A program made the position numbers and the translations under genes. A stretch of DNA of 41,580 nt from NCBI GenBank assembly GCA_024654535.1, contig JANLHL010000038.1, positions 1 to 41,580 of the forward strand, in the 5' to 3' direction. Within the stretch, counting starts at the first letter, position 1; every line of letters begins with the position of its first letter. The notes under the pieces were generated by a model. It saw only the letters and a program-made list of their open reading frames with translations. It was not told the DNA's origin and did not search any database. This document shows positions 1 to 8,441 of this stretch, piece by piece. The DNA comes from Candidatus Roizmanbacteria bacterium (GTDB lineage: Bacteria > Patescibacteriota > Microgenomatia > UBA1406).

Positions 1-2
1 TA

Positions 3-124
3 TGGGGTTAAAATCATCTGTCAAAAGGTGGGTTTTTAGCTCGTTCCTCACTAAAAATCCTTTTTGACTCTGCTTTGCTCCGCAAAAACTTTTGACAGAC
101 CACTTTCGTTTGATTTTCACCCCA
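3..124. repeat. Nested inverted repeat / multi-branch fold (TGGGGTTAAAATCA 3-16 with TGATTTTCACCCCA 111-124; TCTGTCAAAAG 17-27 with CTTTTGACAGA 89-99; inner hairpin 31-39/51-59)
   Basis: Complementary arms read directly from the sequence; noncoding, upstream of the radC-like gene. Confidence 0.75.
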
Positions 125-203
125 TGCCCCTTTTTTTGCATGATAGGAATAAAAATCTTATCTGCACATTATTAATTTATTAAAGAAAGGGGGTGAGATC
201 GAG

Positions 204-620
204 ATGATTATCAAACTGCAAGATGCCAAAGTATCAGTAGCGAGTCCTAAGTGTGTATTTGAGCTGTTAAAAGCTTACTTTAAGACACTTGATGATTTTG
301 ATCAAGATAAAGAACACTTTTTTGTTTTTCATCTGGATATTAGAAACAAAATCAAAATTATGGATTTGGTTAGCGTTGGGACTCTGACACAGTCGTTAGC
401 GCATCCAAGAGAGGTATTTACAAGAGTTATTCATAAGAGAACACCAGCGATAATACTTGCCCATAATCATCCATCAGGTGAAACAAGTCCGTCTTATGAG
501 GACATAAGCATAACTAAACGCTTGTGTGAAGCTGGAAAGATACTCTCAACAGATGTAATAGATCACATCATTTTTACTGATAAAGAGTTCTATAGCTTTA
601 AAGAGCATGAGCTGATTTAG
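204..620 (+). CDS. RadC-like JAB/MPN-domain protein
   Basis: HNHPSGETSPSYEDISITKRL...DHIIF matches the RadC JAMM core; preceded by a purine-rich RBS (aaagggggtga). Confidence 0.9.
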   Translation: MIIKLQDAKVSVASPKCVFELLKAYFKTLDDFDQDKEHFFVFHLDIRNKIKIMDLVSVGTLTQSLAHPREVFTRVIHKRTPAIILAHNHPSGETSPSYEDISITKRLCEAGKILSTDVIDHIIFTDKEFYSFKEHELI

Positions 621-663
621 AGGTAGTAGTTATTAATTTATTCCCTTAAAGGAGGTGAAAGTT

Positions 664-981
664 ATGAAATTATTAACAAAGGAGTTGTTACTGAGATTTG
701 AGAAGGTTGGTAGACAAGAGGATGATAAAGATCCGATTGTTATTGCAAAGTTCTTTAATCCAACAGGAGCAGGTACTTGGCTTGCAACCGAATATGATCC
801 TAATTCAAAAGAATTTTTTGGATTTGTATCGATATTTGGTGATTACAATGATGAGTGGGGATACTTTTCTCTTGATGAGCTAGAAAGCTATGTTGGTAGA
901 TTTGGCTTAGGCATTGAGAGAGATCTGCATTTTGCCGAGCAAAGAATGAGCAAAGTAATGCCAAGTGCGATATTAGAGTAA
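664..981 (+). CDS. DUF2958-like protein
   Basis: MKLLTKELLLRFEKVGRQEDDKDPIVIAKFFNPTGAGTWLATEYDP...FGFVSIFGD..EWGYFSLDEL resembles the DUF2958 pattern of plasmid/ICE proteins. Start placed at the ATG after aaaggaggtgaaag. Confidence 0.8.
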   Translation: MKLLTKELLLRFEKVGRQEDDKDPIVIAKFFNPTGAGTWLATEYDPNSKEFFGFVSIFGDYNDEWGYFSLDELESYVGRFGLGIERDLHFAEQRMSKVMPSAILE

Positions 982-990
982 GTTAAAATT

Positions 991-1022
991 AATCCGTGGG
1001 TAGCGAAAGTTACCTGCGGATT
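991..1022 (+). terminator. Hairpin 1: AATCCGUGGGUAGC-GAAA-GUUACCUGCGGAUU
   Basis: 14-bp RNA stem with G-U wobbles and a GAAA loop, 3' of the DUF2958 gene; followed by gttttac. Confidence 0.75.
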
Positions 1023-1063
1023 GTTTTACAAAGTATAATTAGTAGTTAAAGGATACAAAAATT

Positions 1064-1222
1064 ATGATAAACCCATTACTAACCGAACCGTTTGAAAGTG
1101 AGATTTTAGAACTGATTGAAAATAGAGACGAGTTTACGACCAGTGATCTGCAGGGTGTTGTAACGGTACTGGTAAACAAGATCATGGAGCGAGGGCACGA
1201 GATACTTAAAGAATCAGAGTAG
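1064..1222 (+). CDS. Small hypothetical protein (52 aa)
   Basis: Intact ORF MINPLLTEPFESEILELIENRDEFTTSDLQGVVTVLVNKIMERGHEILKESE between two hairpins; below the ORF track size cut-off. Confidence 0.6.
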   Translation: MINPLLTEPFESEILELIENRDEFTTSDLQGVVTVLVNKIMERGHEILKESE

Positions 1223-1230
1223 GTTAGATT

Positions 1231-1271
1231 AATCCGTGGGTAGTTGGAAACAGCTACCTGCGGATTTTTTT
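1231..1271 (+). terminator. Hairpin 2: AATCCGUGGGUAGUUG-GAAA-CAGCUACCUGCGGAUU followed by a T tract
   Basis: Same stem as hairpin 1, extended by 2 bp, GAAA loop, followed by ttttttt. Confidence 0.85.
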
Positions 1272-1279
1272 ATGTTCAG

Positions 1280-2413
1280 TTATTCAGGAAGTATTGAAGC
1301 ATCATCTCCATTTGACCAAATCCTAGCACGTTCAAAGGGCTTAAAATTTTCTGGTTGATGATACGACCTTCTAGATTCACCCAAATTAAAGGCATGGTAA
1401 TTTACCATTGCGATATCAGCACGTTTTAATAATCTATATTCTCCATGTTCAAGATAATCGTGCTCATGACCTGTGGTTGCATATGCCTTGAGGTTTCTGT
1501 ATTGTACACGTGCTGGTAAACTTTCGTACATTCTTCCCGCAAGAATCAAGCCATATGGATTAGGATCCGGAAGTTCATACCCATGGTAAAGACTCACGCT
1601 ATCCATTGAAACGAAATTTAACGCTAATCCTTCTTCGGGTGTAATGCCAAAAACAAGGTTTGACGTGATTATTGGGTCTGTGGTCTTATAAGATTGTGGT
1701 ATTGGAAATCGTTTTGCAGGCTCTCTGCGCTTGAATGGTCTGAGTTGATAAATTAGAAATGGATTTAAACCAATTTCCATTTGATAAACCCAATCAGGGT
1801 CAATTATTCCACTAGCTTCTACCTCTCGATAAATTTTCATTGCATCAGAAATTTGATCTCTAGTTATTCCCCAATCTTCGTGGGTCTGCCACAATCCTTG
1901 GTCATCAGTATATCGGGCAAGTGTATGCACGGGTTTCCAGTCTGACTCTCTATATTCTTTTCTATCTATATATTGCATATCAACTCTATCCATAACGTGA
2001 GGATGCCTTAGCATGCTTCCAGCTATGTTGCTTTTAGATTGCTCTTGTAGAAGAACATGCACTTCTGGGGTAAATGACTGACCCCAGTCTGCAGCATGCA
2101 TTTGCAACTCTTTACTCGAGGCAGTTTCTTTAATCAATCGAATCGCACTAGCAAGATCTTCTTCTGTTGTGACATCTCGAACAGTAGGCAAAACATCAAT
2201 ATAACCATGCATATCGTTTTCGTGTGATCCGCGAACGATTAGTGGCTTTGGTAAATCTCTAAATGCTGCTCCAAGAATATTTGGTCTTCCAAGATCTGGA
2301 TAATATAAGTACCGAGACTTAGGAACGGGAAATCCAGCTTCTTCGAGAGCCCGAATACCCTCTAATTTTCCTCCCCCTCGATCGATTGGTATTGGTGGAC
2401 CTTCTTTAAACAT
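1280..2413 (-). CDS. PEP-synthase/PPDK N-terminal (ATP-grasp-like nucleotide-binding) domain protein
   Basis: LIVRGSHENDMHG near the N-terminus and VYQMEIGLNPFLIYQLRPF resembling the 'yilQaRP' end of PPDK_N-type domains; no swivelling His domain visible. Confidence 0.55.
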   Translation of the reverse strand: MFKEGPPIPIDRGGGKLEGIRALEEAGFPVPKSRYLYYPDLGRPNILGAAFRDLPKPLIVRGSHENDMHGYIDVLPTVRDVTTEEDLASAIRLIKETASSKELQMHAADWGQSFTPEVHVLLQEQSKSNIAGSMLRHPHVMDRVDMQYIDRKEYRESDWKPVHTLARYTDDQGLWQTHEDWGITRDQISDAMKIYREVEASGIIDPDWVYQMEIGLNPFLIYQLRPFKRREPAKRFPIPQSYKTTDPIITSNLVFGITPEEGLALNFVSMDSVSLYHGYELPDPNPYGLILAGRMYESLPARVQYRNLKAYATTGHEHDYLEHGEYRLLKRADIAMVNYHAFNLGESRRSYHQPENFKPFERARIWSNGDDASILPE

Positions 2414-2465
2414 AGTATGATCTAATTTGTGCTATTATAGCAAATTTTTTTGAAACACTAGAGTA

Positions 2466-3254
2466 CTATAAGTCTAAGTTCACCTCACTCCATACATCTC
2501 CAGTTGCGCCTAGTTGTCTAATTTGTTCTTTAGTAGTTATTTGAAATGTTAGATTATCTATTTGTTCGTTTCTACAGACTAGTTTTACCTTTTTAGTAAC
2601 ATACTCTTCAATTTCATTGTTTGGGCAGATGAATAGGATTATTGGTGACTGTTCTTGATTGACCCAGTCTCCTTTTGTAAAGAAGGCTATATATTGGTTT
2701 ATCCGGTTGAGAATGAAAAAACGAGGTTTTTCTGGAAATATCTCTGTTACTAAGTATGGTTTCGTCTTCCCCTTGCGGAAGACGAAGAAGGGAAAAATTT
2801 CCTTGATGATTCCGTCTAGTGAATATTCTGATCTTGTGTAAAAGGTAAATCCTTCTTTTGTGCCGTATTTTTTTAGTAAGTCGATATAAATATCTGCAAT
2901 TAGAACACAGTTTTCAATAAATTTAACTGACCTTGTATCTTCTTGATATAGCTTTGCAATATATGATTTTTCTGCATAATCTTGCGTTTTAATAAACTTC
3001 ATTCCATTTGTTTTAAGATAGTAAACCGCAGGTTGATTATTTATTTTCGATTCTGTATCTAGTTTTTGTCCTATGTAGTTTTTATCTGTAAGATCTTTTA
3101 GCCATGCATTTATTCTGTTATGTCTTTTGTGGTTAAGTAATGTTTGTATCTGGGTTCTATTTAGGAATCTGAATTTATAGAGTAAGTAAAGTATAGTTTT
3201 TTGTTTATTTGTTATTGTAGGTAGATTCATTTTTTTATTTAATGATTCGTTCAT
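2466..3254 (-). CDS. Replication-relaxation-like winged-helix protein
   Basis: LYLLYKFRFLNRTQIQTLLNHKRHNRINAWLKDLTDKNYI...YYLKTNGMKFI pattern; adjacent to a VirD4-like ATPase. Confidence 0.7.
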   Translation of the reverse strand: MNESLNKKMNLPTITNKQKTILYLLYKFRFLNRTQIQTLLNHKRHNRINAWLKDLTDKNYIGQKLDTESKINNQPAVYYLKTNGMKFIKTQDYAEKSYIAKLYQEDTRSVKFIENCVLIADIYIDLLKKYGTKEGFTFYTRSEYSLDGIIKEIFPFFVFRKGKTKPYLVTEIFPEKPRFFILNRINQYIAFFTKGDWVNQEQSPIILFICPNNEIEEYVTKKVKLVCRNEQIDNLTFQITTKEQIRQLGATGDVWSEVNLDL

Positions 3255-3375
3255 TTTGTTAGTACGAATTTTTCTTTTCCTTATTCATAAGGAATAAAGA
3301 ATACAAAATATTTTTTACTTTCCTTGTTGTAGCAACCAATACTCAAAATATTTTGTGTCAGCTGCTGACACAAAA

Positions 3376-6054
3376 TTAGATTGATTTTCTTCTCGATTCA
3401 CCCTGCTTACTACTGTCTTTTTTCTTATGTTTTGACTTTTGAATCTTTGCCGCAGGTTCAACTATTTTCAACTTCTCATCTAACTTTTTTAAAGTTTCTT
3501 GATCTGCTCCGTATTTAGCTCTTGAATTTTCAATAACTAATTGTTTGGTTTTATCATCTTTAGGAAAAGTAAAATCGTATGTACTACCAGTAAAGGCATC
3601 TTGTGGAATTACGCCATTGATTTTTATGTAAAAGTTAAACGAAGGTAAGTTGGCTATTTGGTGCTCTTTAACATGCGGAGCAAATAAGGGCAAAATAAAA
3701 TCTTCATCTGTTGGGTTACTTGTTCTATACGAAATAACAGTACCTACATTAGCTAAAATTACCTTTAGTAGATCCTTATCTTCAATCTGTGAAATAGTTT
3801 GGTGAGCAAGAATAGTATCAAGCCTGTATTTTCGTGCTTCAGATAATATTTGAGCAAAAGTCATAGTGGCAAAGTTTTGAAACTCATCTATGTATAAGAA
3901 AAAGTCTTCTCGTTTTTCTTGGGATATATGGACTCTATTTAAAGCTGCAAGTTGAAGTTTTAGTATTAAGAGACTTCCCAAAAACGAAGAAATATCCTCA
4001 CCTATTTTCCCTTTTGATAGATCGCAAATGAGTATCTTTTTATTATTCATAATATCGTCAAAATCAAGTTTGCTTTTTTCTTGAGTGAGAATGTTTCTAG
4101 TTGTTTTAGTAGTAAAAAACCTGCCTAATTTATTGGTAATAGGAGAAATAAGCTCAGCTCGTTGAAAGCTTCCAAAACCTTTAAACTCTTTCTCCCAAAA
4201 CTCTTTAAGCAGAGGGTCTGTAAGGTTAGAAACAATTTTATCTCTCAAATTCTTATCGACTAGCATTTTGTATGCAGTAAGTAATGTGGGATTTTCTGTT
4301 GAAAGAATAGCTAAAATAGTATTTCGAAGTACATGTTCCATTCGAGGGCGAGCGGTATTAGATGGGTAAAGTTTTAAAAATACTGAAATAAGGCTTGAAA
4401 CAATAAGATCCTTTTCTCTTTCCATTTCAATATCTGATAAGCCTTTTGTCATTTGCAAGACATTTAGACCAAATGGATGCTCAAGGTCATACGGATTAAA
4501 GTAAACTACGTCATCAATTCTATCTTTTGGGATAACGCCAATAAGTCGGGTGGCTAGGTCTCCATGTGGATCCATAACTGCAACACCTTTTCCGTTTTTT
4601 ATATCTTGATAAATCATTTGCAAAAGTAGCGTTGTTTTACCCATTCCAGTAGCACCAATCAGATACATGTGTCTGCGTCTTTCGTCAAGTGTTAGCCCTA
4701 TTGGAGTAATACTTTCGCCATGTATATTGTGAGCAAACATAATATCTAGGTTTGTGGGGTTTTTGAGAGAAAGTGGTGCTGGTAGGTGGGACGACTTTAT
4801 TGACTGTAAATCTTCAGTTTGTGTAGTTAGTGTAAATGGAAAGTGATAAATAGTTGAAAGTTCTGATACTGAAAAGATTGGATTAGAAGTAAACGAGAAC
4901 AATCGATACTTAAGACGTAAAAAGTTTAATTTGGTAAAGAGTGAATTAAAATATGTTGACTTAACCTTTAGAGCCTGATAGCTAAGATTGGTATATGTTG
5001 CAAAGTTTCCTATAATTCCTTTTTTTCTAAGCTCAATATTCTTTTCAGAAGTTCCAACAACTAAAAGTCGCATAGTTACTTCAAATAAATCTTGATTAAT
5101 TTTTGACTCTACAACTTCTTGTATCTGGCTTTGTTTTGGAGTTAGTTCAATTATTTGATCAGTTGTACTCTTTTCTTGTTCAAGAATATATTTGCTTGGA
5201 TATTTTGGCGATGCCATTGTAAAATCCATTACCCACTTTCCAAGGTCTTTAAGTATGGTGCCCAAAAGGTTAAAGATAAATAAAAACCCTGCCTGTAATA
5301 AATGCAGGACATTATCTAGTTGAGTATTCTGAAGATATGAAACAATTTCTTTGCCTTCATAAATTCGTTTTTGCAATCTAAATAAATAATCTGTTATATG
5401 AGCATGAAAAGTTGGAGTTATTGGAGATGTTACCAGTTGCAAAGAAATGAGCTCGGAGGGCTCAAGTTTAGTCATTTGCCCTGTGATATATGCAATAGGA
5501 TCGTGTTCTCCAAGAACGCCCTGTTCCTTTAAAGGCAAAACATAGGAGTTTTTAAATTTAAATTCTGAAAGTGAGTATTTTTTATTTGATAAAGTTTCTA
5601 TTGAGTTTGGTAAATAGTCAGGCGTTTCTTTTATTTCAATGCCAGGCAAATACGAAAGTAGATTTTTGCGAATAATCGAAACATCCTCTTTTGAAGTGTA
5701 AATTAAGTAGCGAATTCCTTCATTTCTGCTTGAAGCTATTTCATAACTGATTCGTTTTTTGTTTTTAAGTAGTCGATCTAAAAGTGTCGGTTTTGAATCA
5801 AAAGAATGGAGAATAGTAAATAGCTGTTTAGTAGTAAATGCCGTTTGTAACGATATAGATGGAGGTTTTATTTCTAATAACACATACGAGCCTTGAAGTG
5901 ATTTTTTAAACTGTACATATTTAATAACAATAAGACCGATAAAAAAGAATAAAGTGGCGAATAAAAGTACAGTAACCCATGAAATATTGGTTCCTATTAA
6001 AATTAGTTGGGTAAGGGTTGGTGGGATTACATCAGACCAGTTTATATTTTTCAT
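3376..6054 (-). CDS. Type IV secretion/conjugation coupling ATPase-like (VirD4/TraG-type) membrane protein
   Basis: N-terminal TM; Walker A GATGMGKTTLLLQ; VAVMDPHGDLATRLIG; FFLYIDEFQNFATMTFAQILSEARKYRLDTILAHQTISQI. Confidence 0.85.
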   Translation of the reverse strand: MKNINWSDVIPPTLTQLILIGTNISWVTVLLFATLFFFIGLIVIKYVQFKKSLQGSYVLLEIKPPSISLQTAFTTKQLFTILHSFDSKPTLLDRLLKNKKRISYEIASSRNEGIRYLIYTSKEDVSIIRKNLLSYLPGIEIKETPDYLPNSIETLSNKKYSLSEFKFKNSYVLPLKEQGVLGEHDPIAYITGQMTKLEPSELISLQLVTSPITPTFHAHITDYLFRLQKRIYEGKEIVSYLQNTQLDNVLHLLQAGFLFIFNLLGTILKDLGKWVMDFTMASPKYPSKYILEQEKSTTDQIIELTPKQSQIQEVVESKINQDLFEVTMRLLVVGTSEKNIELRKKGIIGNFATYTNLSYQALKVKSTYFNSLFTKLNFLRLKYRLFSFTSNPIFSVSELSTIYHFPFTLTTQTEDLQSIKSSHLPAPLSLKNPTNLDIMFAHNIHGESITPIGLTLDERRRHMYLIGATGMGKTTLLLQMIYQDIKNGKGVAVMDPHGDLATRLIGVIPKDRIDDVVYFNPYDLEHPFGLNVLQMTKGLSDIEMEREKDLIVSSLISVFLKLYPSNTARPRMEHVLRNTILAILSTENPTLLTAYKMLVDKNLRDKIVSNLTDPLLKEFWEKEFKGFGSFQRAELISPITNKLGRFFTTKTTRNILTQEKSKLDFDDIMNNKKILICDLSKGKIGEDISSFLGSLLILKLQLAALNRVHISQEKREDFFLYIDEFQNFATMTFAQILSEARKYRLDTILAHQTISQIEDKDLLKVILANVGTVISYRTSNPTDEDFILPLFAPHVKEHQIANLPSFNFYIKINGVIPQDAFTGSTYDFTFPKDDKTKQLVIENSRAKYGADQETLKKLDEKLKIVEPAAKIQKSKHKKKDSSKQGESRRKSI

Positions 6055-6101
6055 ATAAATCAGGGCAATTTATGCTTGGAGTATATCAAAGCCTATAGAG
6101 A

Positions 6102-7010
6102 ATGGGAAGGGAAATACAATTTCTAATCTACTCAGTACTTTCTTGGTACAATTGGAATGTGAAAAAATTGATAGCAAAAACTAGCGATGAGCTTCTTGTG
6201 GAGGATGTACGCGGATTAGCAGCTGATGAAGTTGTTGATGCAATTGCCACCTCCATCCCAGGAATCGATATCGCTTACAAACTTGCAAAGGCATATATGG
6301 GGCGGGGAATGAAGCTACGTCAACAGAGAGTGCTCGAGTGGGTTGAGTTTGTTAGAGATAATCTCGGTGAGTTTAGCAAGCAACTTTTTGATAATGAGCA
6401 GTTTCAAGACTGCTTTGTTCTGCTGATAGAGGGTTATGTTAAAGAGAGGGCTGAGAGAAAACGTAAGCTACATCAACAAATATTATTAGGAATAGCAAAA
6501 CTCACCCCTGAGGAGCTTGAGAAATATCAACTTGAACGGATGCTAATGGTAACTAACCAAATTTCTCTCGAGGCGTTAAATGTTTTAATTTTTATCAGAT
6601 CAAAACTTCTGAAAAAAATTGAAGAGGGTGTACAAGAACAGTTAAAAGATTATAAAGACAAAGAGGGAGTTGAGGGTGTAAGGCTTGAAGATATAACTCG
6701 AAAACGGATAATTGTTTCTGATTATATCAGTAAATGGATACATGAACGGTATAACAGTAATAGCGAAATCGTCAAGAAAAAATACAATTTAACAAGTGGA
6801 TCTTCTAAAGAGCTGAGAAATGAGATTGTATATAAAGAACACCTAAAAGAGATTGAATTAATGGGCCCACTTCCAGAGTTGGCAAATCTAGATTTGCTTA
6901 TAAGGAAAAATGGGGTTGCCACTTGGGGCGGTTCTGTTGGATCTGGATATTCAATATCTGAATTTGGGTATGAATACATTAATTATTTAGGAAATGCAAA
7001 TAATGTATAG
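6102..7010 (+). CDS. Uncharacterised mostly helical protein with possible C-terminal winged-helix; first gene of two-gene cassette
   Basis: Intact 302-aa ORF (an in-frame GTG near 6159 is an alternative start). C-terminus YSISEFGYEYINYL resembles a winged-helix wing/last helix. Confidence 0.75.
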   Translation: MGREIQFLIYSVLSWYNWNVKKLIAKTSDELLVEDVRGLAADEVVDAIATSIPGIDIAYKLAKAYMGRGMKLRQQRVLEWVEFVRDNLGEFSKQLFDNEQFQDCFVLLIEGYVKERAERKRKLHQQILLGIAKLTPEELEKYQLERMLMVTNQISLEALNVLIFIRSKLLKKIEEGVQEQLKDYKDKEGVEGVRLEDITRKRIIVSDYISKWIHERYNSNSEIVKKKYNLTSGSSKELRNEIVYKEHLKEIELMGPLPELANLDLLIRKNGVATWGGSVGSGYSISEFGYEYINYLGNANNV

Positions 7011-7806
7011 CCAAAGAAGTATTTACTGGCCAGCCTATACCTGGAAAGTACAAACATCATATGCATCTTCTATTAAGGGTAAGTTGTCTAATGAATTCAA
7101 GATATCAGAGGCTGACTTTGAAAAAATATATTTTGACATTTTTGATAAGATCAACGCAAGCTTTTATCATCTAGAACGCTTAAAAGAAAATGAAGAAATC
7201 GCTATTAAGATAGGTACGGAACTCGAAAAAGTTCACATGCCTGGTACTGAGGGAATGGTTGGCATTGTTGCTTCTCCATATGAGCCTATTGGATACGAAT
7301 ACGAATCATTTCTAGTAACATCTAAGTCAACTTTAGATTTCATAGCAATCCTAATAGCAAAAGGTTTTGGTAGAGCCGAAGATAATATTATTTCACTTCT
7401 TAATGAAGTCCAATCAGCAAACTACACCTTAGGCTCCCTAGAAGAGAAGGTTTGTAAATTGTTGCAAAATAATAAGTTTTCAGCTTTATTCCTAGAATAT
7501 AGGAACATAGATAAGGATCAAAAGTCAAAACGCAACTATGCGACTCACAAGGGTTCTCTACCAATAGGAACAATAAATATACCAATTAATAATCCTAAGG
7601 GTGTTTTGCTCAGATCAAAAGCATTAAATCCAAATTCTCCTATTCAACATTCAAATATCCTAAACTCACAGAATCTCGTCGAATATTGTCAAGACCAGTT
7701 TTATCAGATTTGTGATTTGCTTATTGAAACCTTGTCACTGATTACTTGCAGTCTAATCAAAAGTGGGCCGAAAAGTAGTGTGTATCAACAAAGTAGATCG
7801 TCCTGA
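6994..7806 (+). CDS. HEPN-like protein; second gene of two-gene cassette
   Basis: Helical ORF with RNYATH (Rx4H, N after R) at nt 7531-7548 (aa 180-185), matching the HEPN RNase motif; 17-nt overlap with the upstream gene. Confidence 0.7.
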   Translation: MQIMYSQRSIYWPAYTWKVQTSYASSIKGKLSNEFKISEADFEKIYFDIFDKINASFYHLERLKENEEIAIKIGTELEKVHMPGTEGMVGIVASPYEPIGYEYESFLVTSKSTLDFIAILIAKGFGRAEDNIISLLNEVQSANYTLGSLEEKVCKLLQNNKFSALFLEYRNIDKDQKSKRNYATHKGSLPIGTINIPINNPKGVLLRSKALNPNSPIQHSNILNSQNLVEYCQDQFYQICDLLIETLSLITCSLIKSGPKSSVYQQSRSS

Positions 7807-7854
7807 GTATGTAATTTTTCGCTGTTTTACTTTGCTTGGAGTTTTTGTGAAGTT

Positions 7855-8043
7855 TTAAAACGGCAGCACTTCTGACGATTTTACTTTTAGTGCTTTGCAA
7901 ATATTCTCTATAACCGCAAAGGTTGGGTTTTCTTCTCCACGTTCTATACCTGCATAATAAGTTACAGATATACCACTAGCTTTGGCTACTTCTTCCTTAG
8001 AACTGCGTAACTTTTCGATTTTTTTACTATGATCTAATTCCAT
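7855..8043 (-). CDS. XRE-family HTH regulator
   Basis: KIEKLRSSKEEVAKASGISVTYYAGIERGEENPTFAVIENICKALKVKSSEVL is a canonical XRE HTH; ATG start at 8043. Confidence 0.85.
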   Translation of the reverse strand: MELDHSKKIEKLRSSKEEVAKASGISVTYYAGIERGEENPTFAVIENICKALKVKSSEVLPF

Positions 8044-8055
8044 GAATAAATACAC

Positions 8056-8103
8056 TTGACAACTATCGTTATTTAGATATATACTATCTATATATCGATA
8101 GTT
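8056..8103 (+). promoter_or_regulatory. Promoter TTGACA (8056-8061) - 18 nt - TATACT (8080-8085), overlapped by inverted repeat AACTATCG (8061-8068) / CGATAGTT (8096-8103) with inner AGATA-N5-TATCT
   Basis: Read directly; lies between the divergent XRE gene and the recombinase operon. Confidence 0.65.
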
Positions 8104-8111
8104 TTAAACTT

Positions 8112-8441
8112 ATGGAACGACCACTTTTTAATACAAGAGAATTAACACTAGAACAAGAAGTTACTACTGAAACTCAGCCTTCTTATCAAATCCCTGTCTA
8201 TAAACCTACATCTGAAATTTCCCTACAAAACGTTCTGAATAGAGCCTTCCCAAAGCAAAGTGAAGAAAATAAATTTACTCGAACAAGACAGCTGCTGGGA
8301 GAAACAGCTAAGACACTTCCTAATGAACAAATAGAAACTATCGTGACAGAATTTCAATTTCTTATTGATACATGGCTTGATGAGTATGAGAAAGATGTAT
8401 TTAAAGGGCTAACTTTAAAAGAAGTAATAAATGAACCATGA
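8112..8441 (+). CDS. Small hypothetical protein preceding the recombinase
   Basis: 109-aa ORF; stop overlaps the recombinase ATG (ATGA at 8438-8441). Confidence 0.7.
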   Translation: MERPLFNTRELTLEQEVTTETQPSYQIPVYKPTSEISLQNVLNRAFPKQSEENKFTRTRQLLGETAKTLPNEQIETIVTEFQFLIDTWLDEYEKDVFKGLTLKEVINEP

